From assembly GCA_965199335.1 (NCBI GenBank), contig CBDAQZ010000002.1:253120-317119 (forward strand): 64,000 bases of DNA. Reading direction: 5' to 3'. The notes below the pieces were generated by a model. That model had not been told where the DNA came from. It worked only from the letters and a program-made list of their open reading frames with translations, and did not search any database. This DNA comes from CBDAQV01 sp965199335 (GTDB taxonomy: Bacteria > Pseudomonadota > Alphaproteobacteria > CALMVH01). A program made the translations under genes and the position numbers. Below are positions 42,296-51,639 of the stretch, piece by piece. Positions within the stretch are counted from its first letter, which is position 1. Each line of letters starts with the position of its first letter.

Positions 42296-43903
42296 TCACG
42301 CCGCCTTCGGCTCCTTGATCTTCATGAACCTGATCTTGGGCCAGTCTTCCTCCGCCTTGCCAAGAGCCCAGGAATTGCGTGCCAGGAATACGGGTGCGCC
42401 TTCGTGATCGTCCGCCAGCGCGCCCTGGTTGCTGTCGACGAATTTCTTCAGAAGCGCCGCATCGGCCGAATCCAGCCAGCGTGCGGTGTACAGGCTGGTC
42501 TGCTCGAAGTGCACCGGGATTTCGTATTCGGTGCGGATGCGGTCGGCCAGGACTTCGAACTGCAACGCCCCGACGACGCCGACGATCCAGTTGCCGTCCA
42601 TGCGCGGCTTGAAGACGCGGGCCGCGCCTTCCTCCGCCAGTTGTTCCAGCGCCCGGCCCAGATGCTTGGCCTTCATCGGATCGTCCGCGCGCACGCGTTG
42701 CAGTAGCTCCGGCGCGAAGCTGGGGATGCCGGTGAAGCGGATCGCCTCGCCCTCGGTCAGCGCATCGCCGATCGACAGCGTGCCGTGGTTGGGGATGCCG
42801 ATGATGTCGCCCGCCCAGGCTTCCTCCGCGATCTCACGGTCCTGCGCCATGAAGAACAACGGTGCCGAGACCGTCATCGGCTTGCCGGTGCGCACATGGG
42901 TCAGCTTCATGCCGCGCTTGAAATGGCCGGATGCGACGCGAAAGAACGCGATGCGGTCGCGGTGCTTGGGGTCCATATTCGCCTGGATCTTGAACACGAA
43001 GCCCGAAACCTTGGTCTCCTGGGGCTCGATGAAACGTGATACCGAGGGCTGCGGTCGCGGTGGGGGCGCTAGTTCGACCAGGCCCTGCAGCAATTCGCGC
43101 ACGCCGAAATTGTTCACGGCGCTGCCGAAGAACACGGGGCTCAGATGCCCTTCCTGGTACGATTTCCTGTCGACCGGCTTGCATAGGGTGCGCGCCATCT
43201 CGACACCTTCCCGCAGTTCCTTCGCCTGGTGCGCAGGCAAGGCGGCATCGATCTTCGGATCGTCGATACCGTTGCAGATTTCGGTCGGCGCGGTATCGGT
43301 GTTGTTGGCGCGGCTGCCCTTGGGCATCAGGATCAGGTGATCGTGCATCAGGTCGTAGCAGCCGGCGAAGGCGCGGCCCATGCCGATCGGCCAGCTGGCG
43401 GGGGCGATGTCCAGCGCCAGGCCCTGCTCGATCTCGTCGATCAGGTCCAGCGGCTCGCGCCCCTCGCGGTCCAGCTTGTTGATGAAGGTGATGATCGGCA
43501 CGTCGCGCAGGCGGCAGACCTCGAACAGCTTGCGCGTCTGCTCCTCGATGCCCTTGGCGGCGTCGATCACCATCACGGCGGAATCGACGGCGGTCAGGGT
43601 ACGATAGGTATCCTCGCTGAAATCCTCGTGGCCCGGCGTATCCAGCAGGTTGAAGGTGCAGCCGCCGTAGTCGAACGTCATGACCGAAGCGGTGACCGAA
43701 ATCCCGCGCTCCTTCTCCACCTTCATCCAGTCCGAGCGTGCCCGCCGCGCGTCGCCGCGCGCCTTGACCGCGCCCGCCGCCTGGATCGCGCCGCCGAACA
43801 GCAGCAGCTTCTCGGTCAGCGTCGTCTTGCCGGCGTCGGGGTGAGCGATGATGGCGAAGGTGCGCCGCCTGGCGACCGCCGGGGGAAGAATCATGGAAGA
43901 CAT
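42296..43903 (-). CDS. prfC: Peptide chain release factor 3
   Basis: A 535-residue translational GTPase that recycles RF1 and RF2. G motifs are HPDAGKTTLTE, LLDTPGHEDFSEDT and FINKLDREG; the C-terminal domain with RPRMDGNW-like FKPRMDGNWIVGVVGALQFEV is typical of RF3 as distinct from EF-G. I chose ATG at 43901-43903; a TTG fifteen bases upstream is open but weaker. It is divergent from the 2H phosphoesterase gene. Confidence 0.95.
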   Translation of the reverse strand: MSSMILPPAVARRRTFAIIAHPDAGKTTLTEKLLLFGGAIQAAGAVKARGDARRARSDWMKVEKERGISVTASVMTFDYGGCTFNLLDTPGHEDFSEDTYRTLTAVDSAVMVIDAAKGIEEQTRKLFEVCRLRDVPIITFINKLDREGREPLDLIDEIEQGLALDIAPASWPIGMGRAFAGCYDLMHDHLILMPKGSRANNTDTAPTEICNGIDDPKIDAALPAHQAKELREGVEMARTLCKPVDRKSYQEGHLSPVFFGSAVNNFGVRELLQGLVELAPPPRPQPSVSRFIEPQETKVSGFVFKIQANMDPKHRDRIAFFRVASGHFKRGMKLTHVRTGKPMTVSAPLFFMAQDREIAEEAWAGDIIGIPNHGTLSIGDALTEGEAIRFTGIPSFAPELLQRVRADDPMKAKHLGRALEQLAEEGAARVFKPRMDGNWIVGVVGALQFEVLADRIRTEYEIPVHFEQTSLYTARWLDSADAALLKKFVDSNQGALADDHEGAPVFLARNSWALGKAEEDWPKIRFMKIKEPKAA

Positions 43904-43964
43904 GGGATTGTGTAACAATACTGCTGGGTTGTGGGAAGGGCCGGCGCTTGGCTATACCCCTGTA

Positions 43965-44657
43965 ATGACCACCGACGACATTCCCCCTGCCCTGCGCGAG
44001 AAGTTCAACCCGGACGGAACGCCGCAGCCCTTCGCCGGCAACACCATCATTTGCCACATCGATCCTGCGAGCGAGCTGTTTGCCGCGTTGCTGGAGGTGC
44101 ACGGGCAGCTGGGCAAGCGGTCGTTCAGCCAAAATTTGTCGCTGCTGCCCGTTCCCAGCTATCACATGACGGTGTTTGGCGGCGCGAACGACAAGCATCG
44201 CCGTCCCGGCGCCTGGCCGGAGGGGATCGCTTTCGATGCCACGATGGCCGAATGCCATGCCGAGATACAAAGACGCCTGGAGGGGTTCGCTCTCGGCTAC
44301 GACATGCCGCTGCGCATGGTGATGTCACCTGGCGAAGTGAAAGACATGGACCAGACGCTACGGCTGGAGTTGGAACCATTGGACGAAGCGGAAAACCGCA
44401 AGCTGCGATCGTTGCGCGACCGGCTTTCCGAAACGATAGGCATCCGCGTTCCGGGACACGAGACATACGGCTTTCACATCAGCCTCGCCTATCTGATCGG
44501 CAGCCTGACAGCCGCCGAAAGCGAAGATTACAAGCGCAGCTACGCGGAATGGCGAGACATCATCGCGTTGCGTTCGCCGGTGATCGAGCTGGGCCGGCCC
44601 GAATTCTGCCTGTTCAAGGATATGATGCGCTTCGAACGGCAGTTCTACCTTGGCTAG
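43965..44657 (+). CDS. 2H phosphoesterase superfamily protein (DUF1868)
   Basis: A 230-residue protein with the two H-x-S/T-x motifs of 2H phosphoesterases: YHMTVFGG and FHISLAYL. DUF1868 proteins share this layout and probably act on cyclic or 2',3'-linked phosphates; the substrate is not known. ATG at 43965; a longer frame to 43848 would overlap prfC in antisense and is rejected. It converges on the ABC operon with a four-base overlap of stops. Confidence 0.8.
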   Translation: MTTDDIPPALREKFNPDGTPQPFAGNTIICHIDPASELFAALLEVHGQLGKRSFSQNLSLLPVPSYHMTVFGGANDKHRRPGAWPEGIAFDATMAECHAEIQRRLEGFALGYDMPLRMVMSPGEVKDMDQTLRLELEPLDEAENRKLRSLRDRLSETIGIRVPGHETYGFHISLAYLIGSLTAAESEDYKRSYAEWRDIIALRSPVIELGRPEFCLFKDMMRFERQFYLG

Positions 44658-45427
44658 GCCGCGCCACCGCGCTTGTAGCGCCTTATACCTTCGTTGAAGA
44701 CCCACATGCCGAACAGGCCGTAAAGCACGACTACCGCCGCCAGCACCGCCAGCAGCCCGATACTGTTGCAGCGCACGACCTCGACCGGCAGCATGGCGAC
44801 GAACCCCGCGGGCATGATGCTGAACAGCATGACCTTGACCATCAATGATTGCCCCTGCTGTGGCACGGTCGTCAGATAGTACAGCGCGTCGGTCAGGTAG
44901 TCGCCGAAGCGCGAACCGTTGTTGAAGAAGAAGTTGAATGAATAGAAGATCAGCTTCATCGTCTCGAACAGGATCGCAACCAGCACCGCGGCTATGACCG
45001 CCAGGCAGAACTGGCCGAAATCCAGGCCCGAGAAAAAGGCGAGAAACATCAGCCCGCAGGCGATATCGCCCAGCCCGCCAGGATTGCAGCGGGTGATGTA
45101 AAGTGCAGGCAGCGGATTCTGCGGCCGGGTCAGGTACACGTCCAGCTCGCCGTCCATCACCTTGTACCCCAGATGCCGGATGCCGTTGAAGAACACGGCG
45201 GACACGCCGTAGTCGCAGAACAGCAGCCCATAGAGCAGGAATATCTCCGGCATGCCCCATCCGCGCACCCGCCCCACCGCGCCGAAGAACACGGCCCAGC
45301 CCGCGAATAGGAAAATATCCTGCGCGAACATGCCGAGCGCGAACAAGGCCGATGATATCGGCTTCTCCCTGATGACTTTCAGGTTCATGCGCGACAATGT
45401 CGTTATGGTGGAAAACAGAGTCCTCAT
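44654..45427 (-). CDS. ABC-2 permease, second pair, type B
   Basis: A 257-residue membrane protein with about six helices. It contains GELDVYLTRPQNPLPALY and MPAGFVAMLPVEVVR, shared with the permease at 46209, so the two are paralogues. This is the COG3694-like partner of the neighbouring type A permease. ATG at 45425-45427 overlaps the stop of the upstream gene (ATGA). It is the last gene of the five-gene ABC operon. Confidence 0.85.
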   Translation of the reverse strand: MRTLFSTITTLSRMNLKVIREKPISSALFALGMFAQDIFLFAGWAVFFGAVGRVRGWGMPEIFLLYGLLFCDYGVSAVFFNGIRHLGYKVMDGELDVYLTRPQNPLPALYITRCNPGGLGDIACGLMFLAFFSGLDFGQFCLAVIAAVLVAILFETMKLIFYSFNFFFNNGSRFGDYLTDALYYLTTVPQQGQSLMVKVMLFSIMPAGFVAMLPVEVVRCNSIGLLAVLAAVVVLYGLFGMWVFNEGIRRYKRGGAA

Positions 45428-46212
45428 CCTTCGCGCATCAGCCTCCTGCGAACCATGTTTGCCACCGCGGATACCGACAGCAACCCGACGAAGATCCAGC
45501 CCAGCTGCATCGCTATCTGCGGCCCCAGATGCGTGGCTGACCTGTCGATCACGATATTGCCGGGCACTGCCAGCATCGAGGGGAACGGCGTCAGCCAGAC
45601 CAGAACCTGCGACCAGGCGGGATACAGCAGCAGGGGCGAGGAACGCGCCCCGACCAGGAACAAAGCCTTCTGCCAGACGCGATACACAGGCTCGGCAGGG
45701 CTGGCCCATAGCGCCGCACAACCGACCAGGCAGTGCAGGCACAGGAACAGGAATCCGGCAAGGAACAGGCAGAGCAGGATCGCCAGCACCGGCAGCAGGC
45801 TATGCATAAGCAACTCGCCACTAATGTACCATGCGGCCAAAAATCCGAACGGCGCGATGATCAGCACGCGGACGACATACTGGCCGAACCATTCGGCAAG
45901 GCTCAGCTTCCAGAACGCGACCGGTCGGGTCAGCGGTATGTCCAGATTGCCGCCGGTGATATCGCGCTCCATGTCGCGCCAGTGCAGCGCGGTGCAGCCG
46001 ATCACGATCTGTGTCACGGCGATGTACCAGATCAGCTGCGATACGGTCAGTCCGAAACGTACAAGCGTCTGCGGCGGCACGCCTCGGAAAAACACGCCGT
46101 AGGCCGATACCAGAACGCAGTAGACGACAGTCTGCCCGGCCAGCACTGCGCGCTCGGCCAGCACCTTCTTCGCGCCCATCCGGAACATCGCCCACAACGC
46201 GCGTGCGCTCAT
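45424..46212 (-). CDS. ABC-2 permease, second pair, type A
   Basis: A 262-residue membrane protein of the COG4587-like type, with six or seven helices. GGNLDIPLTRPVAFWKL, ALWASPAEPVYRVWQKALFLVGA and LTPFPSMLAVPGN match the permease at 46992. I chose ATG at 46210-46212, which overlaps the preceding stop (ATGA); an ATG nine bases upstream is also in frame. Confidence 0.84.
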   Translation of the reverse strand: MSARALWAMFRMGAKKVLAERAVLAGQTVVYCVLVSAYGVFFRGVPPQTLVRFGLTVSQLIWYIAVTQIVIGCTALHWRDMERDITGGNLDIPLTRPVAFWKLSLAEWFGQYVVRVLIIAPFGFLAAWYISGELLMHSLLPVLAILLCLFLAGFLFLCLHCLVGCAALWASPAEPVYRVWQKALFLVGARSSPLLLYPAWSQVLVWLTPFPSMLAVPGNIVIDRSATHLGPQIAMQLGWIFVGLLSVSAVANMVRRRLMREG

Positions 46213-46982
46213 GCCTGCCATCCGGTGGCGGAGGTGTAGCGCTTGAGTCCGGCGTGGAAGAGGGCGACCGCTATCCCGGCATACACAGTGACTGCACCGA
46301 CCATCAGCCCGAGCAGCAACAGGCTATGCTCGCGGATCACCTCCAGCGGAACGATGGCGACGAAGCCGGCAGGCAATACGCTGAACAGCACGATCTTCAT
46401 CAGCACGCCCTCGGTATGCTGCGGAACCGAGCCGAGGCAGATCATGGTCATGAACAGCTCGTCGGCAAGCCTGCCGCCGCCGTTGATGAAAAACGCCAGC
46501 GATTGAAAGGTAATCACCAGCGCCACGTACAGCGTGCCGACACACACCGCCAGGACAAGCGCCAGCAGCAGTTCCTCTACGCCCGGACGCGTGGCCAGTA
46601 CCAGCACCGCGCCATAGACAAGGTCGCCGAGGCTCGACGCGTTGATATCCAGGCTGATCAGCTGCGGCAACGGATGACGCGGGCGGATCAGATAGGTATC
46701 CAGTTCGCCATCGCGGATACGCTCGGCAAGATGGCGGCTGCCCTCCGCCAGGAAGAACGCGCCGCCGATCCCCATGCACAATATGCCCTGGAACAGCGCA
46801 AGGTCGGACAGCCGCCAGCCTTTCACATCGTGTATCGTTCCGAAGAAGACGATCCATACCAGGAAGAAAATCGCATTCTGGGCGAACATCGCGCTGCCGA
46901 GGAATGCGAATTGCAGGCGGTTGGTGCCGGCGGCTTTCAGCGACTGCCTCAGCAGCGCGGGGATATAGGTTCGCCTATGCAT
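46209..46982 (-). CDS. ABC-2 permease, first pair, type B
   Basis: A 257-residue membrane protein, paralogue of the one at 44654: DGELDTYLIRPRHPLPQLI, INGGGRLADELF and LPAGFVAIVPLEVIREHS correspond to its segments. It starts nine bases after the stop of the first type A permease and overlaps the next gene by four bases. Confidence 0.85.
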   Translation of the reverse strand: MHRRTYIPALLRQSLKAAGTNRLQFAFLGSAMFAQNAIFFLVWIVFFGTIHDVKGWRLSDLALFQGILCMGIGGAFFLAEGSRHLAERIRDGELDTYLIRPRHPLPQLISLDINASSLGDLVYGAVLVLATRPGVEELLLALVLAVCVGTLYVALVITFQSLAFFINGGGRLADELFMTMICLGSVPQHTEGVLMKIVLFSVLPAGFVAIVPLEVIREHSLLLLGLMVGAVTVYAGIAVALFHAGLKRYTSATGWQA

Positions 46983-46991
46983 TGCCGCCTC

Positions 46992-47771
46992 CTATCTTGC
47001 CAGACGTACGCGTGCGAACTTCGCAACGCGGTCGCACAGGAAGACGTAGAACGACAACCAGAACAGCTGTGCCGCCGCATGCGACAAGACCATCGCTACA
47101 CCCGGATGCAGCATCAGGCTGCCGGGCGTCGCCAGTATCGCCGGGAACGGTGTCAGCCAGACGGTGCTGCGCAGCCAGCCGGGGTAAAAGGCAAGCGGCC
47201 ACAGCAATGCGCCCAGGACGAACAAAGCTTTCTGGTACAGCCAGAACATCGGCCGGCTTTCGCCCACCCATATCGACGACACACCGATCAGGAAACACCA
47301 GCACAGCACGATCATGGTGCTGGCGATTACGGTCGGCACCAGCATCGCGAGCACACCCGCATCGAATCCCCAGCTGCCGCTTATGATCCGGGCAAGGACG
47401 ATGCCGGCAGTGGCGACGGGCAGCAGACGCGGTATCTCCTGCCCCGCCCATTCGGCGATCAGCAGCGGCCAGAACTCGATCGGGCGCAACAGCCAGATGT
47501 CCACCAGCCCGCTACGGATATCACGCTGCAGGTGACGGAAATAACCGGTGCCGACCATGGCCACGGTTTCGGTCACGACCAGATACCACACCAGCTGCGG
47601 CGCGGTCAGGCCGAGGCGGTCGAGATCGGCCTGCGGCACGACCCGCAATATCGCGCCGTAGGAAACGACCAGCGCGGTAAAGATCACCAGCTGTCCCACC
47701 ACGACCATCGGCTGCGTCACCGCCTGCCGCGTACCCATGCGGAACGCCAGGGTCAGGGCACGTGTGTTCAT
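46992..47771 (-). CDS. ABC-2 permease, first pair, type A
   Basis: A 259-residue membrane protein, paralogue of the one at 45424: IRSGLVDIWLLRPIEFWPL, WVGESRPMFWLYQKALFVLGA and LTPFPAILATPGSL align with it. ATG at 47769-47771 overlaps the ATPase stop (ATGA), so it is made together with the ATPase. Confidence 0.85.
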   Translation of the reverse strand: MNTRALTLAFRMGTRQAVTQPMVVVGQLVIFTALVVSYGAILRVVPQADLDRLGLTAPQLVWYLVVTETVAMVGTGYFRHLQRDIRSGLVDIWLLRPIEFWPLLIAEWAGQEIPRLLPVATAGIVLARIISGSWGFDAGVLAMLVPTVIASTMIVLCWCFLIGVSSIWVGESRPMFWLYQKALFVLGALLWPLAFYPGWLRSTVWLTPFPAILATPGSLMLHPGVAMVLSHAAAQLFWLSFYVFLCDRVAKFARVRLAR

Positions 47772-48751
47772 GACGGCCTGCCCGCGTAGATCGTCTTGAT
47801 CACTTCCTCGAGCGCCAGGTCCTCTACCAGCAGATCCTGCACGGTGAACAGTTTCAGGCAGTCGCCGATCACCTTGTCCAGCGCGGTAGCCTTCACGTCT
47901 ACGCCCAGCGTCAGGCCGTGCGGCGTCCGTTCCAGGATTTCCACGCCCGGCAGGTCGAGTTCCGGCCGCGGCTCGATCGTGGCAAGGCGCACCGTCTTGC
48001 GGCCGAGGTAATCGCGCTTCAGTTCCGCCAGCGAGGAGTCGATGACGCACCTGCCATGGTCGATCAGGATCACGCGTTCGCAGATGCTTTCGATATCGCC
48101 GGTGTCGTGGCTGGTCAGCACGATGGTGGTGCCATCGCGCTCGGCCAGCACGTTCAGATGGTCGCGCAGCAGGGCCTTTGCCGTCACGTCCAGGCCGATG
48201 GTGGGCTCGTCCAGAAACAGTATCTCGGGCCCATGCAACAGGCTGGCAACAAGGTCGCAGCGCATGCGCTGGCCAAGCGACAATGTGCGCGCGGGCTGGT
48301 GCAGGAAGCCGCCGATCTGGAACAGGTCGACCAGGCGGTCGCGCCGCCCGCAATATAGCGCGTCGGGCAGGCTGTAGATGCGCGCCAGCAAATCCAGGCT
48401 GTCGATCACAGGCACCTGCTGCCACAGCTGACTACGCTGCCCAAAGACGATTCCCAGCTTGTAAGCCAGCTGCCGTGTCTCGTTCCACGGGACGTAGCCC
48501 CCAACCAGCGCCGAGCCCGTGCTGGGATGCAGGATGCCGGACAGCATTTTCAGCGTCGTCGACTTGCCCGCGCCGTTGGGTCCGATGAAGGCGACCTTTT
48601 GACCCTTCGGGATGGCGAAGGACAGATCGGTCACCGCCTCGTGCCGTTCCTCCACGCTACGCGCGAACACACGGCTCCAGCCCTTGGCCGCAGGGTTGCG
48701 CCTGCGCCTGGTGAAAGTCTTCCCAAGTCCGTTTACCTCGATCGCGTCCAT
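47768..48751 (-). CDS. ABC transporter ATP-binding protein
   Basis: A 327-residue ATPase of the COG4586 type. Walker A is FIGPNGAGKSTTLK, the signature LSLGQRMRCD, Walker B ILFLDEPTIGLD and the switch TSHDTGD. A C-terminal extension of about 80 residues follows the nucleotide-binding domain. It heads an operon in which one ATPase is followed by two A/B permease pairs. The substrate is unknown; members of this group export antibiotics, lipids or polysaccharides. Confidence 0.93.
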   Translation of the reverse strand: MDAIEVNGLGKTFTRRRRNPAAKGWSRVFARSVEERHEAVTDLSFAIPKGQKVAFIGPNGAGKSTTLKMLSGILHPSTGSALVGGYVPWNETRQLAYKLGIVFGQRSQLWQQVPVIDSLDLLARIYSLPDALYCGRRDRLVDLFQIGGFLHQPARTLSLGQRMRCDLVASLLHGPEILFLDEPTIGLDVTAKALLRDHLNVLAERDGTTIVLTSHDTGDIESICERVILIDHGRCVIDSSLAELKRDYLGRKTVRLATIEPRPELDLPGVEILERTPHGLTLGVDVKATALDKVIGDCLKLFTVQDLLVEDLALEEVIKTIYAGRPS

Positions 48752-48980
48752 AGTCCGGTCCTTATCTGAAGGCCGGAAACTCCGCTATGGAAATCACTAC
48801 CAGCCCATTATTTGGCTGGTATGAGACCCCAGCCTAGAAGTCGTTCATCGCCGCATAAACAGCGGCGACCGGACCTTCGGAAAGGTTCGGCTGAAGCGAA
48901 ATCCAGAATGCGGTATGCATGTCCATGATCGAAGTGAAACATGGATAACAAATTATTACAAGAATTAAGTGCGCGACCTG
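48752..48980. other. 229-base intergenic leader with hairpins and a 30-codon open frame
   Basis: The longest gene-free stretch. Next to the ABC start is a REP-like half element (CCGG-CCTT / AAGG-CCGG, about 48754-48776). Then come the hairpins CCAGCC / GGCTGG (about 48801-48820) and TCGCCGC / GCGGCGA (about 48848-48869). A minus-strand frame of 30 codons runs from ATG 48924-48926 to TAG 48834-48836, without a clear ribosome binding site. It may be a structured leader of the ABC operon; this is weak. Confidence 0.35.
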
Positions 48981-49823
48981 TTACTTGGCCGGCTCCTTCA
49001 CTTCCGTTATTTCGGCTGCCGGCGGATGCTGCAGGAATTCCATCACTAGTTTACTGGCGCCGTATTCCGACAGGTTGCTATGGCCGCCATTGGGGATGAA
49101 ATGCGCTTCCTTCGGCCCGGACGCCGCCTTATACAGCGCCTTGCCCTGTTCCACCGGGATGACTTCGTCGCTCAAGCCCTGGATGATCAGCAACGGTATC
49201 TTGATATGCGATATCTTGGTGATGTTGTCGTACTTGTCCTTCATGAACCAGTTGGATTGAACCACCGGCATGTTCATCGTCACCGTGTCGGGCAACGTGG
49301 TATAGGGTGCCTCCAGCACCACGGCCTGCGCGGCGTATTCGATTGCCATTTCGACCGCGATTCCGGTTCCCAGCGAATGGCCATAGAACACGATCTTCGG
49401 CAGGTCGTAGCCCTTGCCCTTCAGCCACGCCACGGCCGCGCGCGCATCCCTGTACAGTCCTTTTTCCGAAGGCACGCCTGGATTGCCGCCGAAGCCGCGA
49501 TAGCCCAGCAGGAAAATTCCGTAGCCATTCCCGGTATAGGGCGCGAACGACCACGCGTAGTTGGCCAACGACCCGGTATCGCCCATGAAAAACAGCAATA
49601 CGGGTTTGTCGGGGCTGGTGGGGGCCTGGTACCACGATGTCAGGGTCAGGCCATCCTTGGTCTGGATCTGCACCGGCTTCATGTCGGGCGCGTTGGCTTC
49701 CTGCGGTGTCGGCAGCGACATATCGGGATGGTACAGCACAATGCCGCGGCGGGCTGCGCCGTCCAGTCCGGCTCCCGTTCCCAGCGCTATCAGCGCAATC
49801 GCCACGACCCATCTGCGTTTCAT
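48981..49823 (-). CDS. Alpha/beta hydrolase (BEM46-like)
   Basis: A 280-residue serine hydrolase with an N-terminal hydrophobic segment (about residues 6-23) that may be a signal peptide or anchor. The nucleophile elbow is YGHSLGTG, the acid in GLSDEVIPV, and the histidine in GGHSNLSEYG. LLGYRGFGGNPG is typical of the BEM46/YfhR group. The substrate is unknown. ATG at 49821-49823 overlaps the stop of the MsbA-like gene, so they are coupled. Confidence 0.85.
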   Translation of the reverse strand: MKRRWVVAIALIALGTGAGLDGAARRGIVLYHPDMSLPTPQEANAPDMKPVQIQTKDGLTLTSWYQAPTSPDKPVLLFFMGDTGSLANYAWSFAPYTGNGYGIFLLGYRGFGGNPGVPSEKGLYRDARAAVAWLKGKGYDLPKIVFYGHSLGTGIAVEMAIEYAAQAVVLEAPYTTLPDTVTMNMPVVQSNWFMKDKYDNITKISHIKIPLLIIQGLSDEVIPVEQGKALYKAASGPKEAHFIPNGGHSNLSEYGASKLVMEFLQHPPAAEITEVKEPAK

Positions 49824-51598
49824 GCGTCCAAGTATGCCTCGGATGATGCTTGCAAACCGTAAAGCCGGCTGTACAGGCCGCCATTCTTCAACAACTCGGA
49901 ATGGGTTCCGGTTTCGACCACCCGGCCCCCTTCCATCACATAGATGATGTCGGCGTCGATCACCGTGGACAGGCGGTGTGCGATCACGATGGTGGTGCGG
50001 CCTTCGCGCAGGCGCTTCAGCCCCATCTGCACGGCCTTCTCGGACTCCGCATCCAGGGCGGATGTCGCCTCGTCGAGCAGCAGAATCGGCGCGTTGCGCA
50101 ACATCGCGCGCGCGATCGACAGGCGCTGGCGCTGGCCGCCGGACAACATCACGCCATGTTCTCCGATCTTGGTGTCGTATCCCAGCGGCAAGCTCATTAT
50201 GAAATCGTGCGCCGCCGCGACCCGCGCGGCCTCGACGACGTCTTCTGGCGTCGCGCCCTGGCGGCCGTACAGGATATTTGCGGAAACCGTGTCATCGAAC
50301 AATGATACGTCCTGCGAGACCAAAGACATGCACGCGCGCAGCGACGACATGGTAACCTCGCGCACATCCCTGCCGCCCACCAGCACCTGCCCGGCATCGA
50401 CATCGTAGAAACGCGGAATCAGGTTCAGAACGGTCGACTTGCCAGCGCCGGACGGACCGACCAAAGCCACCGTCTTGCCGGGGGGCACGTCGATGGTCAC
50501 ATGCGTCAATGCCTCACGGCTGCTTTCATAGCCGAAAGAAACATTGTCCAGCCTCAACGACGGGCTGGACAGGGACAGCGGAACGGCATCGGCACGGTCG
50601 ACGATCGCGGGTGGCAGATCGGTGATGCTGAAGATGCGTTCGGCAGCGGCAAGGCCGGTCTGCAGGACGCCGTTCAGCTTCGCCGACCGCTTCAACGGCT
50701 CGTATGCCAGCAGGAAGGCCGTGATGAAGGAAAAGAACTGCCCTTGCGTCTTGTGACCGGCGATGACTTCGTGGCCGCCGTAGACGACCAGCGTCACGAT
50801 GGCGATACCGCTAAGGCCCTCGGTGATCGGCTGCGCCAGCGCGCCGACCTTGAACACCTTGTGCGCCAGGCGGTACAGGCGGTGCACCGCCTGCCCCGTC
50901 CTTTCGGTCTCGAACGCTTCCATGCCGTACGCCTTCACATGACGCATCGACTGGAAGACCTGGTTCAGCAGGCTTGAAAAGCTGGCAAGCTCCGCTTGGG
51001 TATTGCCCGAGATGCGGCGCATGCGCTTGCCCAGGCGGGCGACGAAGTAACCGGCGGCCGGAAACACGGCGAAGGAGATGAGAGCGAGCTGCCAATCCTG
51101 CTGGAACATCACGGCGATCAGGAAGATCAGCGTCAAGGTGCTGCGACCGAAGCTGGTCAGGACCTCGGCGACCGCCGTGCGCATTACCGATACGTCGGCG
51201 GTCATGCGGCTGATAAGCTCGCCCGCCGGATGGCGATGGAAGAACGCCAGGTCGTTAGCCAGGAAACTGCCGAAGGTCATGCGCTGGATATCGGCGACGA
51301 TGCGCTGGCCGACATCGTTCATGATGACGCTGTGCCCGTAGGTGGACAGGCCCCGCACCAGGAAAGCGCCCATGACCCCAAGTGCCACGGGCAGAAGCGC
51401 GCTTTGCTCATGATTGCTGAAGATATTGTCGATCATCGGCTGCATCAGCTCGGACAGGCCCGCCGTCATGCCCGAGGCCAGCGCCATAAGCACGGCGGCG
51501 ACGGCAATGCGCGGGAAATAGGGGCGCAGGAAGGTCCGGATCAGACGGCCCAGGAGCGCCCTGGTGCCATATTGTCGTTGTGGGTCGTTGGATTTCAC
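49820..51598 (-). CDS. MsbA-like ABC exporter (fused membrane and ATPase domains)
   Basis: A 592-residue half transporter: six membrane helices (about 25-320) and a nucleotide-binding domain with GPSGAGKSTV, signature LSGGQRQRLS, ILLLDEATSALD and AHRLSTV. It resembles MsbA, the lipid A flippase, which is plausible but not certain; other lipid or drug exporters share this design. It is divergent from the GH75-like gene by 41 bases. Confidence 0.9.
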   Translation of the reverse strand: MKSNDPQRQYGTRALLGRLIRTFLRPYFPRIAVAAVLMALASGMTAGLSELMQPMIDNIFSNHEQSALLPVALGVMGAFLVRGLSTYGHSVIMNDVGQRIVADIQRMTFGSFLANDLAFFHRHPAGELISRMTADVSVMRTAVAEVLTSFGRSTLTLIFLIAVMFQQDWQLALISFAVFPAAGYFVARLGKRMRRISGNTQAELASFSSLLNQVFQSMRHVKAYGMEAFETERTGQAVHRLYRLAHKVFKVGALAQPITEGLSGIAIVTLVVYGGHEVIAGHKTQGQFFSFITAFLLAYEPLKRSAKLNGVLQTGLAAAERIFSITDLPPAIVDRADAVPLSLSSPSLRLDNVSFGYESSREALTHVTIDVPPGKTVALVGPSGAGKSTVLNLIPRFYDVDAGQVLVGGRDVREVTMSSLRACMSLVSQDVSLFDDTVSANILYGRQGATPEDVVEAARVAAAHDFIMSLPLGYDTKIGEHGVMLSGGQRQRLSIARAMLRNAPILLLDEATSALDAESEKAVQMGLKRLREGRTTIVIAHRLSTVIDADIIYVMEGGRVVETGTHSELLKNGGLYSRLYGLQASSEAYLDA

Positions 51599-51639
51599 GT
51601 GCTATCGTTTAAAGCCATGACGACGATGAGGCTAGAGGC

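Noticed and set aside
46011..47789. A 592-codon plus-strand open frame over the ABC permeases
   Set aside because: It is rich in Gln, Arg and His, has no recognisable motif, and is antisense to three well-supported membrane proteins.
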